Of a stretch of DNA of 22,405 nucleotides, positions 1 through 7,841 are shown piece after piece; the first letter of the stretch is position 1; every line of letters begins with the position of its first letter. The notes beneath the pieces are model-generated. The model had not been told where the DNA came from, did no database searches, and saw only the letters and a program-made list of their open reading frames with translations. A program made the translations under genes and the position numbers. Origin of the DNA: Actinomycetota bacterium. Its GTDB lineage: Bacteria > Actinomycetota > Actinomycetes > S36-B12 > UBA5976. The stretch spans positions 1 to 22,405 of the forward strand of contig VGAH01000006.1 of the NCBI GenBank assembly GCA_016870945.1, written 5' to 3'.

Positions 1-421
1 AACGGGTAACAAGTAGAGGCACATCAAACGATTTACCGTTATAGGTCACGAGCGCTTCGCACTGAGAAATCAAGGCGCTGACTTCTTCTAACATTGCTTT
101 CTCACCTGAATATTTGGTTAGTACGTACTGCGTTACCTCTACTTCACCTTCACGCATGTAGGCAAAACCGATGTTGAAGGCGACGGTGCCACTACCGCCA
201 GATAGGCCAGTCGTTTCAGTGTCAATTGCCAACAATGACTCAAGAGGAGTTTGCTCACCCAACATGGGCTCGAGGTCTACTTCGGCCAGTGCACTACAGC
301 TAGGGCGCTCTTTTGATAGCGCCATTGATTCGGTAACGATTTTGATTAGCCCATCAGCGATCAGTTCACCGTGTAATTCGTGGGCAATCTCTTCGTCACT
401 GGCGATGGGGCTTTTGAGCAA
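1..421 (-). CDS. mrfB: MrfB/YprB-like RNase H-fold exonuclease (3' end outside window)
   Basis: Partial protein of 140 codons; the C-terminus lies beyond position 1. The first 60 or so residues are not recognised. Residues 67-72 read DTETTG, the DEDD-type exonuclease motif I, and residues 127-133 read YNGKSFD, typical of the YprB/MrfB RNase H-like domain. In Bacillus subtilis MrfB is the 3'-5' exonuclease partner of the helicase MrfA in mitomycin C repair. Here it directly follows an MrfA-like helicase, with 8 bp between the helicase stop and this start. The proposed start is TTG at 421. An in-frame stop at 437-439 rules out an upstream start, and the next ATG, at 325, has no visible ribosome binding site. 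The start is therefore the weakest part of the call; the family assignment is firm because motifs and neighbour agree. Confidence 0.8.
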   Translation of the reverse strand, partial: MLKSPIASDEEIAHELHGELIADGLIKIVTESMALSKERPSCSALAEVDLEPMLGEQTPLESLLAIDTETTGLSGGSGTVAFNIGFAYMREGEVEVTQYVLTKYSGEKAMLEEVSALISQCEALVTYNGKSFDVPLLVTR

Positions 422-429
422 AGTGCGAT

Positions 430-2796
430 CTAACCGCTAGTTAAAAGACGTAGCACGCGCAGGGCGCTTTGCTTTGGTGACGAATCACCAGATTGCTCGA
501 CAGCCAATATCGGGCCAATGCATGCTGGGCAACCGAAGGCACACTCGCAACCGTTTACGAGGTCGATCGCAGCAGTGATCGTGCGCCCTTGCATGTCAAA
601 GAGCGGCTGCGAAAGCCCAATGCCGCCTGGGTAATTGTCATAAACATAGATAGTCGGGTTAAACGGAATCTTTTCATCTAGCACATCCACCCGCTGGCCA
701 TCGTTGTCTTGAATCTGTGCACCACCGCCTGACCCAACGGTTGCAGACCAAGTAGCAGAGCTATCGCCAACCGAATGCCCAAGGTCGCGTCTTTCTGACA
801 TCGTCAACAAAGTGGCGACTGAGTGAATTGCGTAACCAGCACCTAAGAAACCGTCTAGGGCTTGCCAGCGATTCGCGAACTCGCGTTCTAAGTCGAGCGG
901 GTCGATACGCCACCAAACTGCCGTGGTGTGAATTTCTTGGTCGGGAACTTTGATGTTGCCGTACCCGACGTTTTCGTGGGTGTAATAACGGATTTTCTTG
1001 TACCCGGGTATGTGTCTGACCAAGTGAACTTCACCAGTAGTAGCACCCCCACTTCTGCAAGGTGTGGTGGCGAATTCATCAATGACTTTGAGCTTGGTGT
1101 AGTCGATCGCATCTGTGTAGTAATCGGCGTCGGTTTTGGTTACGAAGGCCTTTCGACCCTCCCAATCGAGGCGCTCGACCTGCCAGGGTTGGGCTTGCAC
1201 CATGTATATGGCGCCCTCGTAGATCGTCATGGGCGCTGATGAATAGTCGACCTCGGCAATGACGTCTTTCTTGCCGTCAGTGGTGTCGATGACGACAAAG
1301 TTGCCGTCTGCCACTGACCGCAAACTCACAGAGTTCGCGGGGTAAGAATCACTTGACCAATGCCAGAGATCGCCCTCTTGGTGAAGGACCTCTTTTTCTT
1401 GCAAGAACCGCAAGATGGGCAAAACCTCAGAGGTGCCAAAGCGTTCATTTGATTCGAAAGGCAGCTCGAACGCTGCGCACTTAACGTGCTCGGTCAAAAT
1501 CAACTCTTGATCAGGGTCGATTTGGGCGTGTTCAGGGCTCGCTTGGGTAAAGAAGTTTGGGTTTCGCACGATGAACTGGTCAAGAGGGTCACTGGTTGCA
1601 ACTAGGACTCCAATTGCGTCTTGATTACGTCGGCCGGCCCGTCCAAATCTTTGCCACGTGCTAGCAATCGTGCCTGGGTAGCCGTTCAATATGCAGGCGT
1701 CCAAAGAGCCAATATCTACGCCAAGCTCAAGGGCAGATGTCGCAATCACGCAGTCAATATCGCCAGCTCGCATTAACTTTTCGGTGTTGCGGCGTTCGGT
1801 CGGTAGATACCCACCTCGATACGCAAATATTCGATTTGGGCGTCGTGGGTCTGCGTCAAATGCATCCTTAAGATATTTGGTGATTACTTCGACAGCTAAC
1901 CGCGTGTTAGCAAAGACTATTGATTTGAGTCCAGCCTTAGTAAACAGTTTTGCCAGTGAGGTCACTTGTGATCTTGAAGATTTACGAATTCCTAAAGCCG
2001 GGTTTACCACTGGGGGGTTCCACAAGTAGATGTGAGTGGCACCTTTGGGCGCGCCACTTTCGGTTACTGCTTTAACGGGCTCGCCAATTAAACGTTCAGC
2101 AAGCTCGCGTGGGTTTGCAATTGTGGCCGATGACATCAAGTACGTGGGCTTGACTTGATAGAATTCACAAATTCGTTTCAGCCGTCGAATGACATTAGCC
2201 ATGTGAGAACCAAACACGCCTCGGTAAGTGTGTAGTTCGTCAATTACCACGAATTCAAGATTCTCGAAGAATTGTGCCCACTTGGTGTGGTGGGGTAGTA
2301 CCCCTACATGCAACATGTCGGGGTTAGTGACCACGATGTCGCCTTTGGTGCGCACTGCCACTCGCGCATCTGAGGGGGTGTCGCCGTCGAAGGTGTAAGC
2401 GCGCAAGTCGAGTTTTGCGGCTTCGTTCATTTCAAGAATCTCTGCTACTTGGTCTTGCGAAAGTGCCTTGGTCGGGAACAAATAAAGCGCTTTCGATCGC
2501 TTGGTAAGTACTGATTGCATAACCGGCAGGTTGTAACAAAGAGTCTTGCCTGAGGCGGTTGGTGTGACGATGACTGTGTTTTCACCCTGGGTGGCGTGAC
2601 CCCAAGCAGCTACTTGGTGGCTATAGAGCTCGGTGATTCCGCGGGAATTGAGAGCTGCGACTAAACGTGGGTCAACATCGCTGGGTATTGGCTGCAGATT
2701 TGCAGCTATCGCAGGTTTTGTGAATTGGCTGGTTATGCAGCCAGAACCAAGGTGCTCGATTTCACCGAGCAGTTGGCTGGTGGTCTGGGTGGGCAA
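430..2796 (-). CDS. mrfA: MrfA/SftH-like superfamily 2 DNA helicase with DUF1998 zinc-binding C-terminus
   Basis: 788-residue DEAD/DEAH-like helicase. Visible motifs are Walker A TPTASGKT (78-85), the Walker B box DELH (186-189), motif III SSAT (222-225) and motif VI QRFGRAGRR (382-390). A cysteine cluster C-x-C-x3-C-x2-C at 750-759 near the C-terminus matches the DUF1998 domain. Family members include B. subtilis MrfA, which acts in repair of mitomycin damage, and mycobacterial SftH, a 3'-5' DNA translocase and helicase. Its length is close to both. The start is TTG at 2796, preceded by a good ribosome binding site (ACGGAGG, 4 nt away). It is followed 8 bp later by the MrfB-like exonuclease, the same gene order as in Bacillus. 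A LexA box lies 24 bp upstream, suggesting induction by DNA damage. Confidence 0.92.
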   Translation of the reverse strand: MPTQTTSQLLGEIEHLGSGCITSQFTKPAIAANLQPIPSDVDPRLVAALNSRGITELYSHQVAAWGHATQGENTVIVTPTASGKTLCYNLPVMQSVLTKRSKALYLFPTKALSQDQVAEILEMNEAAKLDLRAYTFDGDTPSDARVAVRTKGDIVVTNPDMLHVGVLPHHTKWAQFFENLEFVVIDELHTYRGVFGSHMANVIRRLKRICEFYQVKPTYLMSSATIANPRELAERLIGEPVKAVTESGAPKGATHIYLWNPPVVNPALGIRKSSRSQVTSLAKLFTKAGLKSIVFANTRLAVEVITKYLKDAFDADPRRPNRIFAYRGGYLPTERRNTEKLMRAGDIDCVIATSALELGVDIGSLDACILNGYPGTIASTWQRFGRAGRRNQDAIGVLVATSDPLDQFIVRNPNFFTQASPEHAQIDPDQELILTEHVKCAAFELPFESNERFGTSEVLPILRFLQEKEVLHQEGDLWHWSSDSYPANSVSLRSVADGNFVVIDTTDGKKDVIAEVDYSSAPMTIYEGAIYMVQAQPWQVERLDWEGRKAFVTKTDADYYTDAIDYTKLKVIDEFATTPCRSGGATTGEVHLVRHIPGYKKIRYYTHENVGYGNIKVPDQEIHTTAVWWRIDPLDLEREFANRWQALDGFLGAGYAIHSVATLLTMSERRDLGHSVGDSSATWSATVGSGGGAQIQDNDGQRVDVLDEKIPFNPTIYVYDNYPGGIGLSQPLFDMQGRTITAAIDLVNGCECAFGCPACIGPILAVEQSGDSSPKQSALRVLRLLTSG

Positions 2797-2820
2797 GGTG
2801 CCTCCGTGAGGGGTTGGGGG

Positions 2821-2840
2821 GTTCGAACGTGTGTTCGAAC
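2821..2840. promoter_or_regulatory. LexA-type SOS box
   Basis: Two self-complementary 8-mers GTTCGAAC are separated by GTGT, so the core reads TCGAAC-N4-GTTCGA (2823-2838). This is the form bound by LexA in Actinobacteria and is close to the Bacillus box CGAAC-N4-GTTCG. Both half-sites are perfect. The site ends 24 bp upstream of the helicase start, where a bound repressor would block its promoter. Binding by LexA is inferred from the motif alone. Confidence 0.85.
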
Positions 2841-2882
2841 GATACGCCCCACCCGCCCAGACCTTCCAACAGCGACGCGGGC

Positions 2883-4343
2883 CTAGCTAATGCCGAAGAG
2901 TGCCTCCAGCGGGTTCACCAAGAAGTACAAAACGAAGGCCAGCGTCACTACCCACATGACCCACGGGATCTCCTTAGCTTTGCCCTGGACGATCTTTATC
3001 ACCGTCCAAGAGATGAAGCCGGCCCCGATTCCATTGGTGATCGAGTAGGTGAAGGGCATTAGCGCAATCGTCAAGAAAGCGGGAATGCCAATCGCGTAAT
3101 CGCTGAAATCGATCTTGCGGATCTGCAGCATCATGAAGAACCCAACTAGAACCAAAGCCGGTGTCGCAGCTTCGAATGGCACCACCGTTACAAGTGGCGC
3201 GATGAACATCGCCACCAAGAACAGCAAGCCGGTAACTATCGCTGCGATACCCGTGCGCGCCCCGTCGGCCACACCGGTAGCACTTTCAATGTATGAAGTG
3301 TTAGACGAAGCGCTCGCAGCCCCACCGGCAACTGCTGCTAGTGAGTCGACGACCAAGATTGATTCAAGGTGCGGCACTTTGCCGTTCTTGTCCACCAAGT
3401 CGGCCTCGTTCGCAATTGCAAACGTCGTGCCCAAGGTGTCAAAGAAGTCGGTAAGCATCAGACTAAATACCGCCAACCCAGCAGCTATCGCACCTATCGC
3501 TGTGAAAGCGCCAAACAGGCTGAACTTGCCAAGTAGCTGAAAGTCTGGTGCCGCAAAAATCGTTGACGGAATAACTGGCACATTGAGCTGCCAGCCCGCA
3601 ACATTTTCTTGGGTGCGACCGCCAACGGCAAATACACTTTCAACGATGATCGCGATTACCGTGGTCACGATAATGCCAATCAACAGCGCACCTTTGACTT
3701 TTCTGGCTAATAAGGCTATTGTTAGTAGCAAGCCAATTACGAAAATGAAGATTGGCCAACCACTTAGCTCACCGTTGATGCCAAATGTAATTAGTGGCGC
3801 GCCCGTTCGAACTATGCCTGCATCTACTAAACCAATCACGGTTATGAACAAACCGATACCGACGCCGATTGCGTACTTCAGGCCATCTGGAATAGCAGTA
3901 AACACTGCTTGCCGAAAACCTGTAAGTACCAATACCAATATGAGTAGGCCTTCGAGCACAACGATTCCCATGGCATCTGCCCACGTCATCTGAGGTGCAA
4001 GTGAGTAAGCCACCACCCCGTTTAGGCCAAGACCCGCGGCTACGGCTAATGGCATTCGCCCGAATACACCCATAGCGATGGTGAGAACACCAGCCACTAA
4101 GGCCGTTACAGCGGCCACTGCCGTGATTGCTACGGCAACGTCGGTCAACCCACCAACTAGCTGGCCGTTCTTGTCAGGTGCTGTGCCAATGATCAGTGGG
4201 TTCAGTACAACGATGTAAGCCATCGTTACGAAGGTGACGAAGCCACCACGAACTTCTCTTGGCCACGTCGAGCCGCGTGAGCGCAGGTTGAACCAGCGCT
4301 CGATCGGCGTTACATCTGCAGTCTTTACCCCAGCTTCAGCCAC
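2883..4343 (-). CDS. AzgA/PbuG-type purine (hypoxanthine/guanine or adenine) permease
   Basis: 486-residue polytopic membrane protein with many hydrophobic segments across its length. The N-terminal pattern GGFVTFVTMAYI followed by NPLI and the central pattern DTLGTTFAIANEADLVDKNG with SNTSYIESATGVADGARTG are characteristic of the AzgA/PbuG branch of nucleobase transporters, which import adenine, guanine or hypoxanthine by proton symport. The exact purine cannot be read from sequence. The start is GTG at 4343, with the ribosome binding site AGAGGAG 7 nt upstream. An ATG inside that region is out of frame and quickly hits a stop. The gene stands between the sugar transporter and the repair pair with sizeable gaps on both sides, and is probably its own transcription unit. 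I looked for a purine riboswitch upstream and saw none. Confidence 0.88.
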   Translation of the reverse strand: MAEAGVKTADVTPIERWFNLRSRGSTWPREVRGGFVTFVTMAYIVVLNPLIIGTAPDKNGQLVGGLTDVAVAITAVAAVTALVAGVLTIAMGVFGRMPLAVAAGLGLNGVVAYSLAPQMTWADAMGIVVLEGLLILVLVLTGFRQAVFTAIPDGLKYAIGVGIGLFITVIGLVDAGIVRTGAPLITFGINGELSGWPIFIFVIGLLLTIALLARKVKGALLIGIIVTTVIAIIVESVFAVGGRTQENVAGWQLNVPVIPSTIFAAPDFQLLGKFSLFGAFTAIGAIAAGLAVFSLMLTDFFDTLGTTFAIANEADLVDKNGKVPHLESILVVDSLAAVAGGAASASSNTSYIESATGVADGARTGIAAIVTGLLFLVAMFIAPLVTVVPFEAATPALVLVGFFMMLQIRKIDFSDYAIGIPAFLTIALMPFTYSITNGIGAGFISWTVIKIVQGKAKEIPWVMWVVTLAFVLYFLVNPLEALFGIS

Positions 4344-4501
4344 CGTTCATCTCCTCTTTGGGGAAGTTCATGGGGAAGGGCGTTTTTGGTGGGGAAAAAG
4401 TAGGCCTAATTCATCGGCAAAACGTGCGACGCGCGGTTTATATGTGAGCTTTCTATGACTTGTTCGTAATGCCTGAATTCAGAGTGGCGCTTGTGAAATT
4501 T

Positions 4502-4518
4502 GGGGTAAGAGTTACCCC
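4502..4518. repeat. Perfect 17-bp inverted repeat (possible operator or small hairpin)
   Basis: GGGGTAA-GAG-TTACCCC, with 7-bp arms and a 3-nt centre. It lies in the 281-bp spacer between the last sugar permease gene and the purine permease, about 160 bp upstream of the purine permease start. No run of T follows on either strand, so a standard intrinsic terminator is unlikely. It could be a repressor site or a short mRNA hairpin. The rest of the spacer holds the 18-bp tandem repeat, a weak GGGCT/AGCCC stem at 4564-4579 and a TATAAA hexamer on the minus strand, with no convincing complete promoter. Confidence 0.5.
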
Positions 4519-4526
4519 GGGTCTCT

Positions 4527-4562
4527 TGTTTGGGTGGCCGCTGATGTTTGGGTGGGCGCTGA
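4527..4562. repeat. Two-copy 18-bp tandem direct repeat
   Basis: Copies at 4527-4544 and 4545-4562 read TGTTTGGGTGG(C/G)CGCTGA and differ at one base. They are directly adjacent, non-coding and next to the 17-bp palindrome. They could be paired protein-binding sites or simple repeat slippage; nothing in the sequence decides between these. Confidence 0.6.
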
Positions 4563-4624
4563 GGGGCTGGGCAGAGCCCTAGGCGATGCGTTTGCCCGCA
4601 ATGCTGTCTTCGAAAATGTAAACC

Positions 4625-5440
4625 CTACTTGATTGCTCCCAAACTGAGACCTCGTACAAGGTGCTTTTGTGCGAGCCAGCCGACGACTACGACCGGCAGC
4701 GCCGCCAGAGTCGCTGCCGATGAAAGAACGGCCAAGAAAAAGCCTCGGCCATCGACGAAGCTCGCTAAGAATGGGGGAGTCGTTTTGGCCGTGGCCCCGG
4801 TGACCAACGTTGCAATGAAATATTCGTTCCACGCAAAGATGAAGCAAATCAGCGCGGCAGCCACAATGCCGGGGATGGTAATCGGCACGACGATTCTTAC
4901 AAGTTCGCGAATTATGCCTGCCCCATCTATTCGCGCTGCCTCTGTAACTTCTTTAGGAATTTCCATGAAGAAGGACCGAAGCATCCAGATAGCTAAAGGA
5001 ATGTTAATCGCAGCGTAGATTATGGCAAGTGCCCAAACATTGTCTAGGAAGCCCAAATTCTTAAGGATCAAATACAGCGGCAAAATTCCGGCCGCTACTG
5101 GTAAGAAGCGTGTTGAAATTAAGAAAAAAAGTGTGTTTTGTGATTGTTTGATTTCACGCACGCTTAACGCATAAGCGGCAGGAATACTAAGAAGCATTAC
5201 CACGACGGTTGAGCCAATGCTCGCAACAACCGAGTTCCAGAGGTAGGCAAGCATTCCTCTTTGTGCCACCAGTTCGTAGCCGGCCAAGTCTGGTGAAAAA
5301 AGAAACTTTGGTGGATTTGCAGTCGCGTCAAATTCTGACTTGAACCCGTTTAAAATAGTCCAGAAGACGGGAAATATAAAAATAATAACTAGAACCCAAG
5401 TCGCGATTGTAAGCAAAACGTTGGGTCTTTGATGTCTCAA
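4625..5440 (-). CDS. CUT1 sugar/polyol ABC transporter permease, MalG/SmoG type
   Basis: 271-residue inner-membrane permease with about six hydrophobic segments. The conserved cytoplasmic EAA loop, which docks onto the ATPase, reads EAARIDGAGIIRELVRIVVP starting at residue 167. Length and motif fit the MalG-like second permease of CUT1 importers. The start is TTG at 5440, overlapping the stop of the upstream permease as TTGA, with a GAGGGG ribosome binding site 7 nt upstream, so the two permeases are translationally coupled. Its partners are the other permease, the binding lipoprotein at 6471-7841 and probably the ATPase at 9533-10609. No clear intrinsic terminator follows the gene. Confidence 0.92.
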   Translation of the reverse strand: MRHQRPNVLLTIATWVLVIIFIFPVFWTILNGFKSEFDATANPPKFLFSPDLAGYELVAQRGMLAYLWNSVVASIGSTVVVMLLSIPAAYALSVREIKQSQNTLFFLISTRFLPVAAGILPLYLILKNLGFLDNVWALAIIYAAINIPLAIWMLRSFFMEIPKEVTEAARIDGAGIIRELVRIVVPITIPGIVAAALICFIFAWNEYFIATLVTGATAKTTPPFLASFVDGRGFFLAVLSSAATLAALPVVVVGWLAQKHLVRGLSLGAIK

Positions 5441-6396
5441 GCTCGCACCCCTCTTGTGAAAACAGAGAAAAGTGTTCTAAGAGCCAGAGTCGCTAAGACA
5501 ATAGTGATGACTACGACTATGACCCCGTAAGCAGCAGCTTCGCCCACATTTAGGCCGATGAAGGCCCTTTCATAAAGCAAATATGACAAAGTTTTGGTCC
5601 CGCCGGTTCCCTTGGTAAGAATCGCAATCGGGTCAAAAACTTGCAGCAAGATGATGGTGCCAAGAAGAATAGCAATCTCAAAGTAGACGCGAAGGTGAGG
5701 CATCGTTATCAATTGAAATGTCTTCCAAGTGCTGGACCCATCTACGGCCGCAGCCTCTAAGACTTCCTGGTCTTGGCTCTGTAGACCGGCAAGCAGAATA
5801 AGCATCATAAAAGGGGTGAATTGCCATGCAAGAACGATGACGATAGAAACCATCGGGTAGTCGGTTATCCAAGCAGGTTCTGGTAACCCCAAAAGCCCTG
5901 CAAAGTAGTTGACCGCACCAATGTTCGTATCAAACATTGAGAACTTCCAAGAAAGAGCTGCTGCAGCTGGCATAACTAAAAATGGTGTGATTATGAGTGT
6001 CCGGGCCAGCGCGCGACCTTTGAATTTTCGATCCAAGAGCAGAGCAAAGAGCAGACCCAAAAGCAGTGACGAGACCACGGCCATCGTTGTCATGGTTATG
6101 GTCGCAATCAATGCTGGAATCAAGTCTCCAGAGGAGAAGACGGTGGCATAGTTTTCAAGACCCACAAACTGGCGATCTGCAGGCTTGAGCAAATTCCAAT
6201 TTATGGACGAAAAGACGATGGTTAACAAAAAGGGCAGCTGAGTAAGAATGATGACGAAGATGACTGCGGGGTATAGCAGTCCCTTTAGTTTCGCTTTATC
6301 TGCAGTCTTCTTTGTAGTCGACTTGGCCTTCTGCAGGAACAGACGTACCTCCCTGAGATCTCGAGAAAACCATAGCCGTGCTGAAAAGGCTGGCAC
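5437..6396 (-). CDS. CUT1 sugar/polyol ABC transporter permease, MalF/SmoF type
   Basis: 319 residues from the GTG at 6396, with about six membrane segments and the EAA loop at residues 214-220 (EAAAVDG). It is the first permease of a CUT1 importer and heterodimerises with the product of 4625-5440. The start is doubtful. The GTG at 6396 lies inside one arm of a 14-bp inverted repeat and has no ribosome binding site. A strong one (AGGGAGG, 6348-6354) sits 18 codons into the frame, 5 nt before a CTG at 6342. Starting there would give a 301-residue protein with a short basic N-terminus before the first membrane segment, typical for the family. No ATG, GTG or TTG occurs between 6396 and the first membrane segment. 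The standard-codon start is given here; 6342 is my preferred biological start. Confidence 0.88.
   Translation of the reverse strand: MPAFSARLWFSRDLREVRLFLQKAKSTTKKTADKAKLKGLLYPAVIFVIILTQLPFLLTIVFSSINWNLLKPADRQFVGLENYATVFSSGDLIPALIATITMTTMAVVSSLLLGLLFALLLDRKFKGRALARTLIITPFLVMPAAAALSWKFSMFDTNIGAVNYFAGLLGLPEPAWITDYPMVSIVIVLAWQFTPFMMLILLAGLQSQDQEVLEAAAVDGSSTWKTFQLITMPHLRVYFEIAILLGTIILLQVFDPIAILTKGTGGTKTLSYLLYERAFIGLNVGEAAAYGVIVVVITIVLATLALRTLFSVFTRGVRA
6348..6354 (-). promoter_or_regulatory. Strong ribosome binding site inside the nominal permease frame
   Basis: AGGGAGG on the minus strand is followed after TACGT by an in-frame CTG at 6342. It is the only good ribosome binding site near the 5' end of the MalF-type permease gene and argues for a non-standard CTG start. 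Confidence 0.5.
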
Positions 6397-6432
6397 CCAG
6401 GTGGTCTACTTCTAGACACACCTGGGTGCCAG
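6390..6432 (-). repeat. 14-bp inverted repeat (stem-loop) between binding-protein and permease genes
   Basis: Arms CTGGCACCCAGGTG (6390-6403) and CACCTGGGTGCCAG (6419-6432) pair perfectly around a 15-nt loop. In the transcript this makes a stable GC-rich hairpin just after the binding-protein gene. On the minus strand it is followed by CCTTTTC, only a weak T-run, so full termination is unlikely. In ABC importers such as maltose systems, hairpins at this place shield the binding-protein mRNA or attenuate permease expression. That role here is inference. Confidence 0.75.
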
Positions 6433-6445
6433 ATCGCTCAAACAA

Positions 6446-6473
6446 TAATTACCCAATTTGCATGGGGTAATTA
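6446..6473 (-). repeat. 9-bp inverted repeat overlapping the binding-protein stop codon
   Basis: Arms TAATTACCC (6446-6454) and GGGTAATTA (6465-6473) pair perfectly around a 10-nt loop. The second arm includes the TAA stop of the binding-protein gene. It lies 13 bp before the larger 14-bp hairpin in the direction of transcription, so the two form consecutive stem-loops in the transcript. Confidence 0.6.
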
Positions 6474-7841
6474 CTTCTGCGCGTCACCCGCTTTCTGGGC
6501 GATTTCTTGCCCCTTATCGAGTGCTTCCTTCACGGTTATTCGCCCAGCAACTGCATCCGCGACCAGTTGTGCCACCTGATTTCCAACATCTTGGAACTCA
6601 GGAATCGACACGTACTGAATACCGACCCACGGCTGAGGGTTTACCCCAGGTTGGTTCGGGTTGACCGAGCTCATCACTTCAAGAGTGATGGGTGCGTACG
6701 CGGCAGCAGCTTCTTTGTAGTTGGGGTTCTCGAACGTGGAAGTACGTGACCCTGGGGGTACGCGGTTCCAGTCCAAAGTTTCACCCACTAGTTGGTGATA
6801 TTCCTTACTTGTCGCCCAAGTAATGAAATCAGCCGCGGCATCGACGTTTTTGGTCGTCTTTGGAATTGCCAGTGACCAAGCCCATAGCCAGCCAGAGTTT
6901 TTCGTCTTGACCACCGGGGCGTAGACATAACCCATCTTGCCCTTGACTGGTGAGTCATCTGACTCAAGTAAGCCGGCAAGGCTGGTTGCGTCGTACCACA
7001 TAGCAAAGTCACCGTTCTTCATACCGTTTAGGCACTCATTGAAGCTATAGGACAGCGGGTCTTTCGGCCCGGCAGTTTCCAATAGATCTTTGTAGAAGGT
7101 GATTGCTTGGGTGAACTCGGGTGAGTTCACTCCGGCTTTCCAGTCCATGTCGTACCAGTTGCCACCAAAGGTCTGAACCATGGTGGTGAGTACGGCAAAG
7201 GACTCGCCCCAACCTGGCTTACCACGCATACAGATGCCATTGACTTTGTCGCTTTTGACCTTCTTCGCGATCTCAGCCACCTCTTGCCATGTTGGTTTGT
7301 TTGGCACGGTTAAGCCTGCTGCCTCGATGATCTCTTTGTTGTACATGAGAATCGAGGATTCACCATAGAACGGAACCGCATAGAGCTGTCCTTCGTAAGA
7401 AAGGGCGTCTCTAACTGGCTTGATGATGTCGTCAACGTCGTACTCCGGCGTTCCGACATAAGGAGTGAGATCGGTCAGCCAGCCATTGGCGGCCCATTGC
7501 GGAACTTCATATGAGCCAATCGTGACTACGTCGTACTGACCTGCACCACTTGCGATATCCGCAGTAACAGAACTACGAAGATCGCCCTCCTCCATGATTT
7601 GGAAAACGACATCTACGCCCGGGTTCTGCGCCTCGTACTCAGCTGTCAGTTGTTCCATATCTTTCATCTGTCCGTTATTAACCGTTGCTACCGTGATAGT
7701 TACCGGTGTAGCGGCTGTTTCCGTTGTGGTTGTCTCGGCTTCTTCAGCGGTATCAGTACCCCCGCCACAAGATGCTGACACGAGGGCAGCAGTAAAGAGT
7801 GCTGCTGCTGCACCCAACCACGGTGCTTTTCTTTGTCGCAT
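6471..7841 (-). CDS. Sugar/polyol ABC transporter substrate-binding lipoprotein
   Basis: 456 residues. The N-terminus MRQRKAPWLG is followed by a hydrophobic stretch and a cysteine at residue 25 (VSASC), a lipoprotein-type signal, then a Thr/Glu-rich linker. The mature part has the fold pattern of family 1 solute-binding proteins (TITVATVNNGQ, YEAQNPGVDVVF, YAVPFYGESSILMYNKE) and resembles the polyol-binding SmoE group. It captures substrate at the membrane surface for the two permeases downstream. An ATG 10 codons upstream (7871) is in frame, but GAGGAGGG lies directly before the ATG at 7841 and none precedes 7871, so the shorter form is chosen. The polyol assignment rests on the neighbouring polyol dehydrogenase; another sugar, rhamnose included, is possible. 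Confidence 0.92.
   Translation of the reverse strand: MRQRKAPWLGAAAALFTAALVSASCGGGTDTAEEAETTTTETAATPVTITVATVNNGQMKDMEQLTAEYEAQNPGVDVVFQIMEEGDLRSSVTADIASGAGQYDVVTIGSYEVPQWAANGWLTDLTPYVGTPEYDVDDIIKPVRDALSYEGQLYAVPFYGESSILMYNKEIIEAAGLTVPNKPTWQEVAEIAKKVKSDKVNGICMRGKPGWGESFAVLTTMVQTFGGNWYDMDWKAGVNSPEFTQAITFYKDLLETAGPKDPLSYSFNECLNGMKNGDFAMWYDATSLAGLLESDDSPVKGKMGYVYAPVVKTKNSGWLWAWSLAIPKTTKNVDAAADFITWATSKEYHQLVGETLDWNRVPPGSRTSTFENPNYKEAAAAYAPITLEVMSSVNPNQPGVNPQPWVGIQYVSIPEFQDVGNQVAQLVADAVAGRITVKEALDKGQEIAQKAGDAQK

Noticed and set aside
3115..3993. Open frames on the plus strand opposite the purine permease (3115-3540 and 3583-3993)
   Set aside because: They mirror a well-supported membrane protein, have low-complexity Ala/Thr/Pro/Ser-rich products and no ribosome binding site; antisense shadows.
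4344..4460. Purine riboswitch upstream of the purine permease
   Set aside because: The conserved core of the purine aptamer and its paired loops could not be found in the leader.
6390..6432. Intrinsic terminator at the 14-bp hairpin
   Set aside because: Stem is strong, but only TTTT broken by C follows, and the downstream permeases belong to the same transporter; kept as a stem-loop without the terminator label.
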